From assembly GCA_036732005.1 (NCBI GenBank), contig DAINDF010000010.1:82706-146705 (forward strand): a stretch of 64,000 bases of DNA. The letters run 5' to 3'. This stretch comes from UBA1926 sp036732005. Lineage in GTDB: Bacteria > Planctomycetota > Phycisphaerae > Phycisphaerales > UBA1924. This document shows, one piece after another, positions 43,191 to 53,300 of the stretch. How positions within the stretch are numbered: position 1 is the first letter of the stretch; every line of letters starts with the position of its first letter. Made by a program: the position numbers and the translations under genes. Under the pieces are notes generated by a model that saw only the letters and a list, made by a program, of their open reading frames with translations, was not told the origin of the DNA and searched no databases.

Positions 43191-43571
43191 GTGACCACCC
43201 CCCCCACCGACCGCAAGTACGCCGATTCCCACGAGTGGCACAAGCTCGAGGGAACCACCCTCACCATCGGCATCACCGTCTTCGCCGTTGAACAACTCAC
43301 CGACCTCACCTTTGTCGAGATCAAGCCCAAGGGAACCCGCATCACCCCCGGAGACCCCGTGGGAGAGGTCGAGAGCGTCAAGACCACCAGCGACATCTAC
43401 TGCTTCGTCGCCGGTGAGGTCGAAGAGATTAACAAGGCCGTCGTCGACAACCCGGGCCTCGTCAACGACGACCCCTACGGCGCGGGCTGGCTCGTCAAGA
43501 TCAAGGTCACCGACCCCGCCGGCCTCGAAGAACTCATGGACGCCGCCGCCTACGCCGCCGCCCACGGCTGA
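43191..43571 (+). CDS. gcvH: Glycine cleavage system H protein
   Basis: The 126-residue protein has KYADSHEWHKLEG, the IGITVFAVEQLTDLTFVEI strand and the lipoylated K64 in GEVESVKTTSDIY, then VNDDPYGAGWLVKIK. GcvH carries the aminomethyl group between P, T and L proteins. GTG 43191 follows GAAAGGAAC; TAGCAT at 43153-43158 is a possible -10. No gcvT or gcvP is present nearby. Confidence 0.93.
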   Translation: MTTPPTDRKYADSHEWHKLEGTTLTIGITVFAVEQLTDLTFVEIKPKGTRITPGDPVGEVESVKTTSDIYCFVAGEVEEINKAVVDNPGLVNDDPYGAGWLVKIKVTDPAGLEELMDAAAYAAAHG

Positions 43572-43618
43572 CCCGCGACCGCCCCACCGCCGAGGACGCC
43601 AGACCCGAAAGCCCTTCC

Positions 43619-44353
43619 ATGATTCGATGCCGCGGAGTTCACAAGTCCTACCACCTCGGCTCAGAGCGCGTCCACGCCCTCCGAGGCGTCGACCTCACCA
43701 TCACCGAGCCCGGGTTCTACGGCATCATGGGCCAGTCCGGCAGCGGCAAGAGCACCCTCCTGCACCTCCTCGCCGCCCTCGACCGACCCGACCAGGGTGA
43801 GATCGAAATCGCCGGCAACGCCCTCCACCGCATGGGCGAGCGTGACGCCACCCTCTTCCGCCGAACCGGCCTCGGGATCGTCTTCCAGCAGTTCAACCTC
43901 ATCCCCACCCTCACCGCGCGCGAGAACATCGAACTCCCGGGCCTCCTCGCCGGCGACGATCGCCACTCCCTCAAGCAACGCAGCGACGATCTCCTCGCAC
44001 GCCTCGGCCTGGCCAACCGCGGCAACCACCGCCCCGAAGCCATGAGCGGGGGCGAGCAGCAACGCGTCGCCATCGCCCGGGCCCTGCTCTACGCGCCCCC
44101 GGTCCTCCTCGCCGATGAGCCCACGGGAAACCTCGACTCCGCCAACAGCGCCAAGCTCTGGAAGCTCCTCGGGGAACTCGCCGAAGAACACGCGATGACG
44201 GTCGTCATGGTCACCCACGAGCCCGCCGCCGCCGCGCACTGCAAGCACATCGTCGTCATCCGCGACGGGCGGGCCGAGGGAACCATCGAGACGGAGGGAC
44301 TGGATGCAGGCGGCGTGGCGGCTCGCTATCAGCAGTTTGTCGGCGCGGCGTAG
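43619..44353 (+). CDS. ABC transporter ATP-binding protein, MacB/LolD type
   Basis: The 244-residue ATPase has GQSGSGKST (Walker A), VFQQFNLIPTLTARENIELP, MSGGEQQRVAIARALL (signature) and LLADEPTGNLD (Walker B), then VTHEP. The FNLIPTLTA segment is typical of MacB-like ATPases. The permease gene starts 50 bases inside its 3' end, a strong sign of a coupled pair. It may act in lipoprotein, peptide or antibiotic export; substrates cannot be inferred. Confidence 0.92.
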   Translation: MIRCRGVHKSYHLGSERVHALRGVDLTITEPGFYGIMGQSGSGKSTLLHLLAALDRPDQGEIEIAGNALHRMGERDATLFRRTGLGIVFQQFNLIPTLTARENIELPGLLAGDDRHSLKQRSDDLLARLGLANRGNHRPEAMSGGEQQRVAIARALLYAPPVLLADEPTGNLDSANSAKLWKLLGELAEEHAMTVVMVTHEPAAAAHCKHIVVIRDGRAEGTIETEGLDAGGVAARYQQFVGAA

Positions 44354-47135
44354 CCGGACCGCCCTCCTCATCGGGGCCGTCACGCTCTCCGCCTCACTCA
44401 TCGCGGCCGTCGCGTGCGCCATCGCCTCGGCCAACAGCGCCATCACAGACCAACTCGAGGGCCAGATCGGCTCCGCCGAACTCCGCATCAAGCCCGCCAC
44501 CGCGGGCGGCGCCTTCCCCATCGAGATCCTCCGCGACGCCGACGCCTGGGACGAGACCGACTTCGCCCTCCCCAAAGCCCGCGACGCCGTCTCCGTCCGC
44601 GTCACCCTCCCGGTCTACGAGCAGTCCGAAGACGGCTCCTGGCGGCGAACCGACCGCGCCTTCACCACCGACGCCATGGCCAACGGCGTCGACCTCGCCC
44701 GGGAGTTCCAGGTCAGGCCCCCACGACTCATCACGGGCCGCCTCCCCACGAAGCCCGGCGAGATCCTCATCGACGCGCAACTCGCCGAACGCCTCTCCCT
44801 CGCCTATGTCAACGCACGCGAACTCCAGGGCGAGTTCAACACCGCCGGCACCGAGACCGACTACCTCGCCCTCCCCCAGCCGCAGATCGCCGCCGAGCCC
44901 GTCGCCGAAGACCAAGCCCGGGCCGCGAACCAGGCCGTCGGCGTCCGCCCGGGCTCCCCCGTCAGCGTCCTCCGCCTCTTCCGATCCCCCGTCTCCTTCG
45001 AGCAACTCGAAAACCGCTTCGGCGTCAGCCGAGAGGCCCTCACCAATGTCGTCGCCCTCTTCCGCGCCGCCGCCACCTTCGAGGTCGTCGGCATCACCGA
45101 GCCCCCGCCACTCGGCGGCGCGCCCCAGGCCATCATGAGCCTCGAATCCTTCTACACCGTCACCGGCCGACCGGGCGTCGTCGACGAGGTCGAGATCCAC
45201 CTCCGCGAAGGCCTCGACCCCGAACGCGTCGCCGAACAGCGACGCTCAGGCCTCCCCGAAGGGCTCATCCTCCAGACCACCGAGAAGGTCACCAGCGGCC
45301 TCGAACAGAACCTCGCCTCGACCAACATCGGCTTCATGCTCGCTTCCGTCCTCGCCATGCTCTCCGCCGCCTTCATCATCATGACCGGCCTCACCACCGG
45401 CATCGCCGAGCAGCAACGGGGCCTCGCCATCATCCGCTCCATCGGCGGGACCCGCCTCCAGATGGCCCAGAGCCAACTCCTCACAGGCCTCTTCATCGGC
45501 GGCATCGGCGCCATCCTCGGCGTCCCCCTCGGCGTCGCCTTCGCCGCACTCATGGTCAACCTCTACCGAGAGCACCTCCCCACCGGGCTCGAAATCCCCG
45601 CGATGATGCTCCTCATCGCGGGCGTCGGCTCCGTCGCCGCCGGGCTCGTCGGCGCCGCCTACCCCGCCTGGGTCGTCGCCCGCATGAGCCCCCTCCGCGC
45701 CCTCGCCAACCGCGCCGACCCCGTCCACCCCCGCCAGATCGGATGGGTCCTCCTCGCCGCCCTCGCCGGGCTCGCCATCCAGGCCGCCACCGTCGGGCTC
45801 CCCAGAGACGGCGACACGCTCTTCTGGGGATACACCACCATCGGCCTCCCCGCCATGTTCGTCGGCTACTTCCTCCTCAGCGTCCCCATCACCATCCTCG
45901 TCGTCCGCGTCGCCGCCGCCCCGCTCAGCCTCCTCCTCCGCCTCCCCCCGCGCGTCCTCGGGCGAACCGTCTCCGCCACCCCCTACCGCCACGGCTTCAC
46001 CGCCGGCGCCATGATGGCCGGTCTCGCCCTCATGATCTCCATCTGGACCAACGGCGGCTCCGTCCTCCGCGACTGGCTCGCACGCATCGAGTTCCCCGAC
46101 GCGTTCGTCAACGGCTTCCGCCTCCCCGTTGAGGCCCAGCAACGCCTCGAACAACTCCCCTTCGTCACCGACTCCTGCGCCATCACCATCCACCCCGTCC
46201 GCACCAGCGCTTTCGGAGTCTCGGGCCTCACCACCTACAGCACCTCATTCATCGCCTTCCAGCCCTCCGAGTTCTTCGCCATGACCCACCTCGAGTTCGA
46301 CCAGGGAGACCCCGAAACCGCCCTGCGAAGACTCGAACAGGGCGGCGCCGTCATCGTCGGACGGGAGTTCAATGTCGCCCAGGGCCTCGGCGTCGGCGAC
46401 ACCTTCACCTGCGAAACCAACGGCCGCGAATTCTCCTTCGAGATCGTCGGCGTCGTCACCAGCCCGGGCCTCGAACTCGCCAGCAAGTTCTTCAACATCG
46501 GCGAGGAGTACATCGACCAGTCCATCCACGCCGTCTTCGGCAGCCGGCAGGACATGATCGACAAGTTCCACAACAGCAACATCCAGCTCATCCAGATGTC
46601 GCTCGACCGAAACTACCCCGAAGACCAGGCCATGGCCGAGATCCGAAAGGCCCTCCACGGCTACGGCATCCTCGACGCCGGCAGCGGCGCGCGAATCAAA
46701 CGCGAGATCGAACGCTTCATCCGCGGCTCACTCGTCGTCTTCAGCGGCGTCGCCGTCGCCTCCATGCTCGTCGCCTGCCTCGGCGTCGCCAACCTCATCG
46801 TCGCCGGCATCGAGGCACGCCGATTCGAGTTCGGCGTCCTCCGAGCCGTCGGCGCCCAGCCCGGGCTGCTCACAAGGCTCGTCCTCGGCGAGGCCGTCAT
46901 CATCGCCCTCACCGCCTGCATCGTCGGCACGCTCATGGGCATCCAGGGCGCATGGGCCGGCCAGAGGATCTACCAACTCCTCGTCGGTGTCCTCATGCAG
47001 CTCCGCGTCCCCCTCGGCTCGACCCTCATCGGCTGGGCCACCGTCTTCGCCTTCACCCTCGGCGCCGCGGCCCCCGCCATCATCCGGCTCAACCGCCACT
47101 CCACCCGCGAACTGCTCGCCGCGACCAAGGGCTGA
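44304..47135 (+). CDS. Large FtsX-like ABC permease with two permease halves
   Basis: The 943-residue protein has an N-terminal helix (about 18-42), a periplasmic domain, three helices about 340-470 with IIRSIGGTRLQMAQSQLLTG, two middle helices about 480-540, a second periplasmic domain and three helices about 805-940 with FGVLRAVGAQPGLLTRLVLG. This is the fused double-FtsX layout seen in large MacB-like permeases. It overlaps the ATPase gene by 50 bases. The start ATG 44304 has GGAGGGACT upstream. It likely forms a self-contained transporter with the ATPase. Confidence 0.9.
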   Translation: MQAAWRLAISSLSARRSRTALLIGAVTLSASLIAAVACAIASANSAITDQLEGQIGSAELRIKPATAGGAFPIEILRDADAWDETDFALPKARDAVSVRVTLPVYEQSEDGSWRRTDRAFTTDAMANGVDLAREFQVRPPRLITGRLPTKPGEILIDAQLAERLSLAYVNARELQGEFNTAGTETDYLALPQPQIAAEPVAEDQARAANQAVGVRPGSPVSVLRLFRSPVSFEQLENRFGVSREALTNVVALFRAAATFEVVGITEPPPLGGAPQAIMSLESFYTVTGRPGVVDEVEIHLREGLDPERVAEQRRSGLPEGLILQTTEKVTSGLEQNLASTNIGFMLASVLAMLSAAFIIMTGLTTGIAEQQRGLAIIRSIGGTRLQMAQSQLLTGLFIGGIGAILGVPLGVAFAALMVNLYREHLPTGLEIPAMMLLIAGVGSVAAGLVGAAYPAWVVARMSPLRALANRADPVHPRQIGWVLLAALAGLAIQAATVGLPRDGDTLFWGYTTIGLPAMFVGYFLLSVPITILVVRVAAAPLSLLLRLPPRVLGRTVSATPYRHGFTAGAMMAGLALMISIWTNGGSVLRDWLARIEFPDAFVNGFRLPVEAQQRLEQLPFVTDSCAITIHPVRTSAFGVSGLTTYSTSFIAFQPSEFFAMTHLEFDQGDPETALRRLEQGGAVIVGREFNVAQGLGVGDTFTCETNGREFSFEIVGVVTSPGLELASKFFNIGEEYIDQSIHAVFGSRQDMIDKFHNSNIQLIQMSLDRNYPEDQAMAEIRKALHGYGILDAGSGARIKREIERFIRGSLVVFSGVAVASMLVACLGVANLIVAGIEARRFEFGVLRAVGAQPGLLTRLVLGEAVIIALTACIVGTLMGIQGAWAGQRIYQLLVGVLMQLRVPLGSTLIGWATVFAFTLGAAAPAIIRLNRHSTRELLAATKG

Positions 47136-47146
47136 CGCCCCGCCCG

Positions 47147-47425
47147 TCAAGCGGACAGCGGCCCCCGCGACGCCTCCGCCTCGGACCGCCGCTCGGCCGC
47201 CGCGCGGGCGTGCCCGAGCGTCTCCCGTCCATGGTCCGTGATCGCGTACGCGTCCTCACGAGTCAGGTACCGGACAATCCGCCGCCGCTGCAGATGCTCC
47301 AGCACCCGCGTCCAGTCATCCCCGAACGCCAGCCAGAGGATGTCCTCGAAACGCGCCGAATCGCCCCGCGACAGGTGGAACAGGGCCTCGATGATCTTGT
47401 CGTGGTTGCTCACGCCGGCCACCAT
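47147..47425 (-). CDS. Small winged-helix-like protein
   Basis: The 92-residue protein has a pattern of short helices and a turn: SNHDKIIEALFHLSRGDSAR, FGDDWTRVLEHLQRRRIVRYL and EDAYAITDHGRETLGHARAA, which fits a PadR- or MarR-like winged helix fold reading the end of a gene or acting as a regulator. No DNA target can be inferred. It is convergent with the large permease, with 11 bases between them. The start is uncertain: ATG 47425 or an in-frame GTG at 47452. Confidence 0.55.
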   Translation of the reverse strand: MVAGVSNHDKIIEALFHLSRGDSARFEDILWLAFGDDWTRVLEHLQRRRIVRYLTREDAYAITDHGRETLGHARAAAERRSEAEASRGPLSA

Positions 47426-47773
47426 CGGAGGGGTCCTCGATCCTCGCAACACCCCCGCACCCAGCTTCGGCCAGGCACCCGGGGCGTGTCAATCAAACCG
47501 GCCGAAGACCGGCTCCAAGATCAAAAAGAGGGACGGGCCGAACGACGCGGAAGGGATCAGATCAGTGCTCAGAAAACACGCCGGTTCGGCCCGCCATCCT
47601 CCCAAGGGGGTCTCAGCGGGGCCGTCAGGCCCCGCACCACCCTGTACGCATCTCCGGGAGTCAGGTCACCAAATCTTCCGAATTTTGACAAAAACGCCCC
47701 TCATCCCCCGAGGTCAATCCCGGACGCCCTCGTCCGCCATTCCAGCCCAAGCCACCCACGCCGACCCGCCGGG
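47426..47773. other. Intergenic interval before uvrB
   Basis: These 348 bases contain no gene I can support. The uvrB -10 hexamer follows immediately. Confidence 0.4.
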
Positions 47774-47779
47774 TAGCAT
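47774..47779 (+). promoter_or_regulatory. Candidate -10 box of uvrB (leaderless)
   Basis: TAGCAT, exactly 6 bases before GTG 47786. No SOS-box-like CTGT...ACAG palindrome is apparent around it. Confidence 0.45.
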
Positions 47780-47785
47780 CAACCC

Positions 47786-50095
47786 GTGACCGACGGAAGC
47801 TTCCAAGTCGTCGCCCCCTACGCCCCCACCGGCGATCAGCCCGCCGCCATCGAGGGCCTCCTCGCCCGCCTCCACCAGGGCCAGCGCCACGCCTGCCTCC
47901 TCGGCGCGACCGGCACCGGCAAGACCTTCACGATGGCCAATGTCATCGCCCGCCTCGGCAAGCCCACCCTCATCATCAGCCACAACAAGACCCTCGCCGC
48001 CCAGCTCTACGAGGAGCTCCGCGAGTTCTTCCCCGGCTCCAGCGTCAACTACTTCGTCTCCTACTACGACTACTACCAGCCCGAGGCCTACATCCCCGCC
48101 CGCGACATCTATATCGAGAAGGACGCCAGCCGAAACGACGACCTCGACCAGCTCCGCCTCGCCGCCACCTCCAACCTCCTCAGCCGGCGAGACACCATCG
48201 TCGTCGCCTCCGTCTCCTGCATCTTCGGCCTGGGCTCCCCCAGCGCCTACTCCCAGAAAGTCCTCACCATCACCCGCGGCTCCCCCATCTCCCGCCGCGA
48301 CTTCTTCCTCGCCCTCAACGCCATGCAGTACCAGCGCAGCGACATCGAGTTCAAACGCGGCCAGTACCGCGTCCGGGGCGACGCCATCGAGGTCTGGCCC
48401 GCCTACGAGAAGTTCGCCGTCCGCATCGAGCTCTTCGGCGACGAGATCGACCGCGTCGACCTCGTCAACCCCACCAGCGGCGAGGTCCTCGCCGCCGAAC
48501 GCCAGTTCTTCCTCTTCCCAGCCGTCCACTATGTCATGCCCGACGACCAGCTCCAGGCCGCCGTCTCCGGCATCCGCGCCGAGCTCGACGCCCGCGTCAT
48601 CCAGCTCCGAAGCGAGGGAAAACTCCTCGAAGCCCAACGACTCATCGCCCGAACCAAATACGACCTCGAGATGATCGAGGAGATCGGGTTCTGCAACGGC
48701 ATCGAGAACTACTCCCGCTACATGGACGGCCGCGCCCCCGGCGAACGCCCCTTCACCCTCCTCGACTACTTCGACTACGCGCCATCCGCCCCCAGTGGAA
48801 CAGACGCCCCGCCTGCCATCCCCGGTGGGACAGACGCCCCGCCTGTCATTCCCGGTGGGACAGGCGTCCCGCCTGTCTCCAGAACACCCTCCCCCCCCGA
48901 CCGCGCCATCGGACGCGACATCTCCGAAGACCAACGCCGCTACGGCGTCACCCGCGCCAACGCCGGCGATTGGCTCCTCATCATCGACGAGAGCCATGTC
49001 ACCATCCCCCAGGTCCGCGCCATGTTCAACGGAGACAAGGCACGCAAGACCGTCCTCGTCGACCACGGCTTCCGCCTCCCCTCCGCCCTCGACAACCGCC
49101 CCCTCACCTTCGACGAATTCGAAGCGATGGTCCCACGCACCGTCTTCGTCTCCGCCACCCCGGGCGCCTACGAACTCGAAAAATGCGGCGGCGACATCGT
49201 CGAACAGGTCATCCGCCCCACCGGCCTCATCGACCCCGAGGTCGAGATCCGCCCCGCCCGAGGCCAGGTCCCCGACCTCCTCGAACGCTGCCGCGAACGG
49301 ATCGCCGCCGGCGACCGCGTCCTCGTCACCGCCCTCACCAAGCGCCTCTGCGAGGACCTCACCAACTACCTCGCCGACCAGGGCATCCGCGTCCGCTACC
49401 TCCACAGCGAGATCGAGACCCTCGAACGCGTCGAGATCATCACCGACCTCCGCGCCGGCGAGTTCGATGTCCTCGTCGGCGTCAACCTCCTCCGCGAGGG
49501 CCTCGACATGCCCGAGGTCTCACTCGTCTGCATCCTCGACGCCGACAAGGAGGGTTACCTCCGCAGCGCCACCAGCCTCATCCAGACCATGGGCCGCGCC
49601 GCCCGCAATGTCAACGCCCGCGTCGTCATGTACGCCGACACCATGACCGAGTCCATGCGCGCCGCCATCGAGGAAACCGAACGACGCCGAGTCAAGCAAC
49701 TCGCCTACAACCAGGCGCACGGCATCACCCCCAGGACCATCGAGAAGGGCATCCGCCGCGGCATCGAAAGCGAGCTCAAGGCCCGCCGCACCGCGCGCGA
49801 CGCCGCCGAGACCAACGAGAAGCCAGTCGACGCCGCCCTCCTCGTCAGCGAACTCGAAACCGAGATGTTCGAGGCCGCCGAATCGTTCGAGTTCGAGAAG
49901 GCCGCCACTCTCCGAGACCAGATGCTCAAGGTCAAGGAAATCATCGAGGCCGAACTCGCCTCCCGCGAAGAAGGCGACCACGGCCCCGTCCTCGTCCGCC
50001 GCAGCGAGGTCGAGCAAGCCATCGGGCCCCGCAGGGCGAAGGCACGCGGAAAGGCCGCCAAGAAGAAAGGAAAGACCGGCCGCCCACGCTCCTGA
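47786..50095 (+). CDS. uvrB: Excinuclease ABC subunit B with an in-frame repeat insertion
   Basis: The 769-residue helicase-like protein has Walker A GATGTGKT, the damage-binding beta hairpin YYDYYQPEAYIPARDIYIEK, helicase motifs IDESHVTIPQ, FVSATPG, LHSEIETLERVEII and QTMGRAARN, and the C-terminal UVR motif FEAAESFEFEKAATLRDQML. It verifies damage handed over by UvrA and positions UvrC. Between LDYFDYAPS and DWLLIIDESH, residues about 334-394, there are some 60 extra residues, including three 10-residue units GGTDAPPVIP and relatives encoded by repeat family A. E. coli UvrB has none there. A Lys/Arg-rich tail follows the UVR motif. Confidence 0.96.
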   Translation: MTDGSFQVVAPYAPTGDQPAAIEGLLARLHQGQRHACLLGATGTGKTFTMANVIARLGKPTLIISHNKTLAAQLYEELREFFPGSSVNYFVSYYDYYQPEAYIPARDIYIEKDASRNDDLDQLRLAATSNLLSRRDTIVVASVSCIFGLGSPSAYSQKVLTITRGSPISRRDFFLALNAMQYQRSDIEFKRGQYRVRGDAIEVWPAYEKFAVRIELFGDEIDRVDLVNPTSGEVLAAERQFFLFPAVHYVMPDDQLQAAVSGIRAELDARVIQLRSEGKLLEAQRLIARTKYDLEMIEEIGFCNGIENYSRYMDGRAPGERPFTLLDYFDYAPSAPSGTDAPPAIPGGTDAPPVIPGGTGVPPVSRTPSPPDRAIGRDISEDQRRYGVTRANAGDWLLIIDESHVTIPQVRAMFNGDKARKTVLVDHGFRLPSALDNRPLTFDEFEAMVPRTVFVSATPGAYELEKCGGDIVEQVIRPTGLIDPEVEIRPARGQVPDLLERCRERIAAGDRVLVTALTKRLCEDLTNYLADQGIRVRYLHSEIETLERVEIITDLRAGEFDVLVGVNLLREGLDMPEVSLVCILDADKEGYLRSATSLIQTMGRAARNVNARVVMYADTMTESMRAAIEETERRRVKQLAYNQAHGITPRTIEKGIRRGIESELKARRTARDAAETNEKPVDAALLVSELETEMFEAAESFEFEKAATLRDQMLKVKEIIEAELASREEGDHGPVLVRRSEVEQAIGPRRAKARGKAAKKKGKTGRPRS
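48794..48880 (+). repeat. Three tandem 30-bp units of repeat family A inside uvrB
   Basis: Units start at 48794, 48824 and 48854 and read in frame as SGTDAPPAIP, GGTDAPPVIP and GGTGVPPVS. The third has the intact palindrome GGTGGGACAGGCGTCCCGCC. The 30-base period keeps the frame. Confidence 0.85.
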
Positions 50096-50156
50096 CCCCA
50101 AGGCCCCAGCGCCCCGTGACAACCGCCAGACAGCCGACCCGCCCCCCCCCAACGCC

Positions 50157-50162
50157 TACCCT
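50157..50162 (+). promoter_or_regulatory. Candidate -10 box of the small gene before uvrA (leaderless)
   Basis: TACCCT, exactly 6 bases before ATG 50169. Confidence 0.4.
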
Positions 50163-50168
50163 CCGGCC

Positions 50169-50384
50169 ATGCCCGCCCCCTCCCCACACCTCCAAAACAC
50201 CTCCCGGAGCACAATCTCCCAACGCATCGGCTATTACCTCGCCGGCGTCGCCATCGGGCTCGTCCTCCTCGGCTACTTCATGACCAAGAAGCAGCAGGCC
50301 GCTCAGGCCCAGCGGGCCCAGGAATCGGCATCCGGCGCCCCCGCCGAACCCAATACACCCGCGCCGGACCCGAAAGGCCCCTGA
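50169..50384 (+). CDS. Small single-span membrane protein between uvrB and uvrA
   Basis: A 71-residue product with about 18 polar residues, a single helix (IGYYLAGVAIGLVLLGYFM, about 20-38) and a Lys/Gln/Ala-rich tail (TKKQQAAQAQRAQ) ending in Pro-rich sequence. No family is recognised. TACCCT 6 bases before the ATG supports the start and a leaderless message; the gene ends 3 bases before uvrA, so uvrA is probably read from this promoter. Confidence 0.6.
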   Translation: MPAPSPHLQNTSRSTISQRIGYYLAGVAIGLVLLGYFMTKKQQAAQAQRAQESASGAPAEPNTPAPDPKGP

Positions 50385-50387
50385 GCC

Positions 50388-53300
50388 GTGCCCGGCCGAT
50401 CACGCAAGCCCATCGGAGACGGGTCCATGCCCCCACAAGCCGCGGAAGTGGTCGAGATCAAAAAGCACGCGACACGCCCCCAGGCCGCCCCGCCCGACCG
50501 CGTCATCCGCGTCCGAGGCGCCAAGGAACACAACCTCAAGAACATCGACCTCACCATCCCCCGCGACCGCCTCGTCGTCATGACCGGCCTCTCCGGCTCC
50601 GGCAAGTCCTCCCTCGCCTTCGACACCATCTTCGCCGAGGGGCAGCGCAAGTACATGGAGAGCCTCTCCGCGTACGCCCGCCAGTTCCTCGACCAGCTCA
50701 AGAAGCCCGATGTCGAGGAGATCGAGGGCATCCCCCCGACCATCGCCATCGAGCAACGCTCCGCCTCGCACAACCCCCGCTCCACCGTCGCCACCACCAC
50801 CGAGATCTACGACTACCTCCGCCTCCTCTACGCCCGCTGCGGCTCCCCACGCTCCTGGGCCGTCACCAAAGCGAAAAAGGACGGCACCCCGCTCGAACGC
50901 TCCGGCAGGCCCATCCAGTCCTCCAGCGCCTCCCAGATCGTCGAGCATGTCATGGGATTCCCCGAGGGCACGCGCCTCATGGTCCTCGCCCCCGTCGTCC
51001 GCGGCAAGAAGGGATTCCACCGCGACGCCCTCGAGCTCTTCAGCGCCCAGGGCTGGCAACGCGCCCGCGTCAACGCCCAGATCGTCGACCTCCGCGAGGT
51101 CCTCAAGGAACCCAACGAGAACCCCCTCAACCTCCACCGACACAAAAAGCACACCATCGACGCCGTCGTCGACCGCCTCGTCATCCGCGAGGACGCACGC
51201 CAGCGACTCGCCGAGTCCATCGAAGCCGCCCTCCGCCTCGCCGACGGCACCGTCACCATCTCCGTCGAGAGTGCCCCTTCTTCTTCCGGTGGGACAGGCG
51301 TCCCGCCTGTCTCCCCCAACTCCTCTTCCTCCTCAAGCACCTGGACCGACCACACCTTCTCCGAAAAATTCGCCGACCCCGACCATCCCGAGATCGCACT
51401 CGAAGAACTCTCCCCCCGCCTCTTCTCCTTCAACTCCCCATACGGCGCCTGCCCCACATGCCACGGCCTCGGCGCCATCCTCGAATTCGCCGAGGACCTC
51501 GTCGTCCCCGACCCCGACCGCGCCATCCTCAACGGCGGCATCGCCCCATGGAAGAAAAACGGCCCCGGTGGCATGATCTACCCACGCTACCTCCGCCGAT
51601 TCTGCCGACTCTTCGCCGTCCACGGCTCCACCCCCATGGGCGAACTCGAGCCGCAGACCCGCTACATCCTCCTCCACGGCACCACCCCCGAGAACGAAGC
51701 CGAGCGCGGGATCCAGTGGGACGGCGTCCTCCCCATGCTCCACGCCTGGTTCGAGAAGACCGAGTCCACCTGGGCCAAGGACCACCTCCACCAGTTCCAA
51801 CGCGAGACCATCTGCCCCGACTGCCACGGCGACCGCCTCCGCATCGAGTCCCTCCATGTCCTCCTCGACTCCGCCCACACCGCCGAGACCGACCGCGCCT
51901 TCTCCGCCGCCGTCATCGGCCGCCCCAGGCACGACGGCTCCATGCTCAACATCTCCGAACTCGCACGCCTCAACATCAACGACGCCATCGCCTACATCGA
52001 GAAACTCACACTCTCCACCGAGCAGGCCACCATCGCCGAGCCCATCCTCCGCGAGGTCACCAACCGCCTCCGCTTCCTCACCTCCGTCGGACTCGACTAC
52101 CTCTCCCTCGACCGCCGCACCGCCACCCTCTCGGGCGGCGAGGCCCAGCGAATCCGCCTCGCCACCCAGGTCGGCTCCGGACTCGTCGGCGCCTGCTATG
52201 TCCTCGACGAACCCACCATCGGCCTCCACGAACGCGACAACGACCGCCTCATCAAGACCCTCCGCCACCTCACCGACATCGGAAACACCGTCCTCGTCGT
52301 CGAGCACGACGAAGACACGATCCGCCGCGCCGACCACGTCAACGACATCGGCCCGGGCCCGCGACTCCACGACGGCCCCATCGTCGCCCAAAGAACCGTC
52401 CAAGACAACGCCGCCGCCCCCGAGAGCATCACCGGAGACTACCTCTCCGGCCGCCGCCGCATCGAAGTCCCCAGATCCCGCCGAAAGCTCGACGAGAAGA
52501 ACGCCATCGTCGTCAAGGGCGCCAAACACAACAACCTCAAGAAGGTCGACGCCGCCTTCCCCGTCGGCGGGTTCATCTGCGTCACCGGCGTCTCCGGCTC
52601 CGGAAAGTCAACCCTCGTCAACGAGATCCTCCTCAAGGCCGTCAAACAACACCTCCACGGCTCAAAGGAAAAACCCGGAGACCACGCCCGCATCACCGGC
52701 CTCCACCGAATCGACCGAATCATCGAGGTCGACCAGTCCCCCATCGGCCGGACCCCGCGCTCCAACCCCGCCACCTACACCGGCATCTTCGACGAGATCC
52801 GCAAGGTCTTCACCCAGACCAAGGAAGCCAAAATCCGCGGCTACCAGCCCGGCCGATTCTCCTTCAATGTCCCCGCCACCCGCGCCGGCAAATCAGGCTC
52901 CGGCGGCCGCTGCGAAGCCTGTCAGGGCCAGGGACTCAAGAAGATCGAAATGCACTTCCTCCCCGATGTCTATGTCGAGTGCGAGGTCTGCAACGGAAAG
53001 CGATACAACCGCCAGACGCTCGAGGTCCACTACCGCGGCAAGAACATCGCCGATGTCCTCGACATGACCGTCGAGGAAGCCTGCGCCTTCTTCGAGAACC
53101 ACCCCAAGATCCTCCGCTTCGCCGAGTGCCTCCGCGATGTCGGCCTCGACTATGTCAAGCTCGGCCAGCCCTCCACCACCCTCTCGGGCGGCGAGGCCCA
53201 GCGCATCAAGCTCGCCACCGAACTCGGCAAGGGCACCCGCTACGACGGCACCCCCTCCGCCGAGCACACCCTCTACATTCTCGACGAACCCACCACCGGC

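Noticed and set aside
48794..48880. Possible CRISPR array in uvrB
   Set aside because: The three 30-base units are contiguous, with no unique spacers, and are read in frame as part of UvrB.
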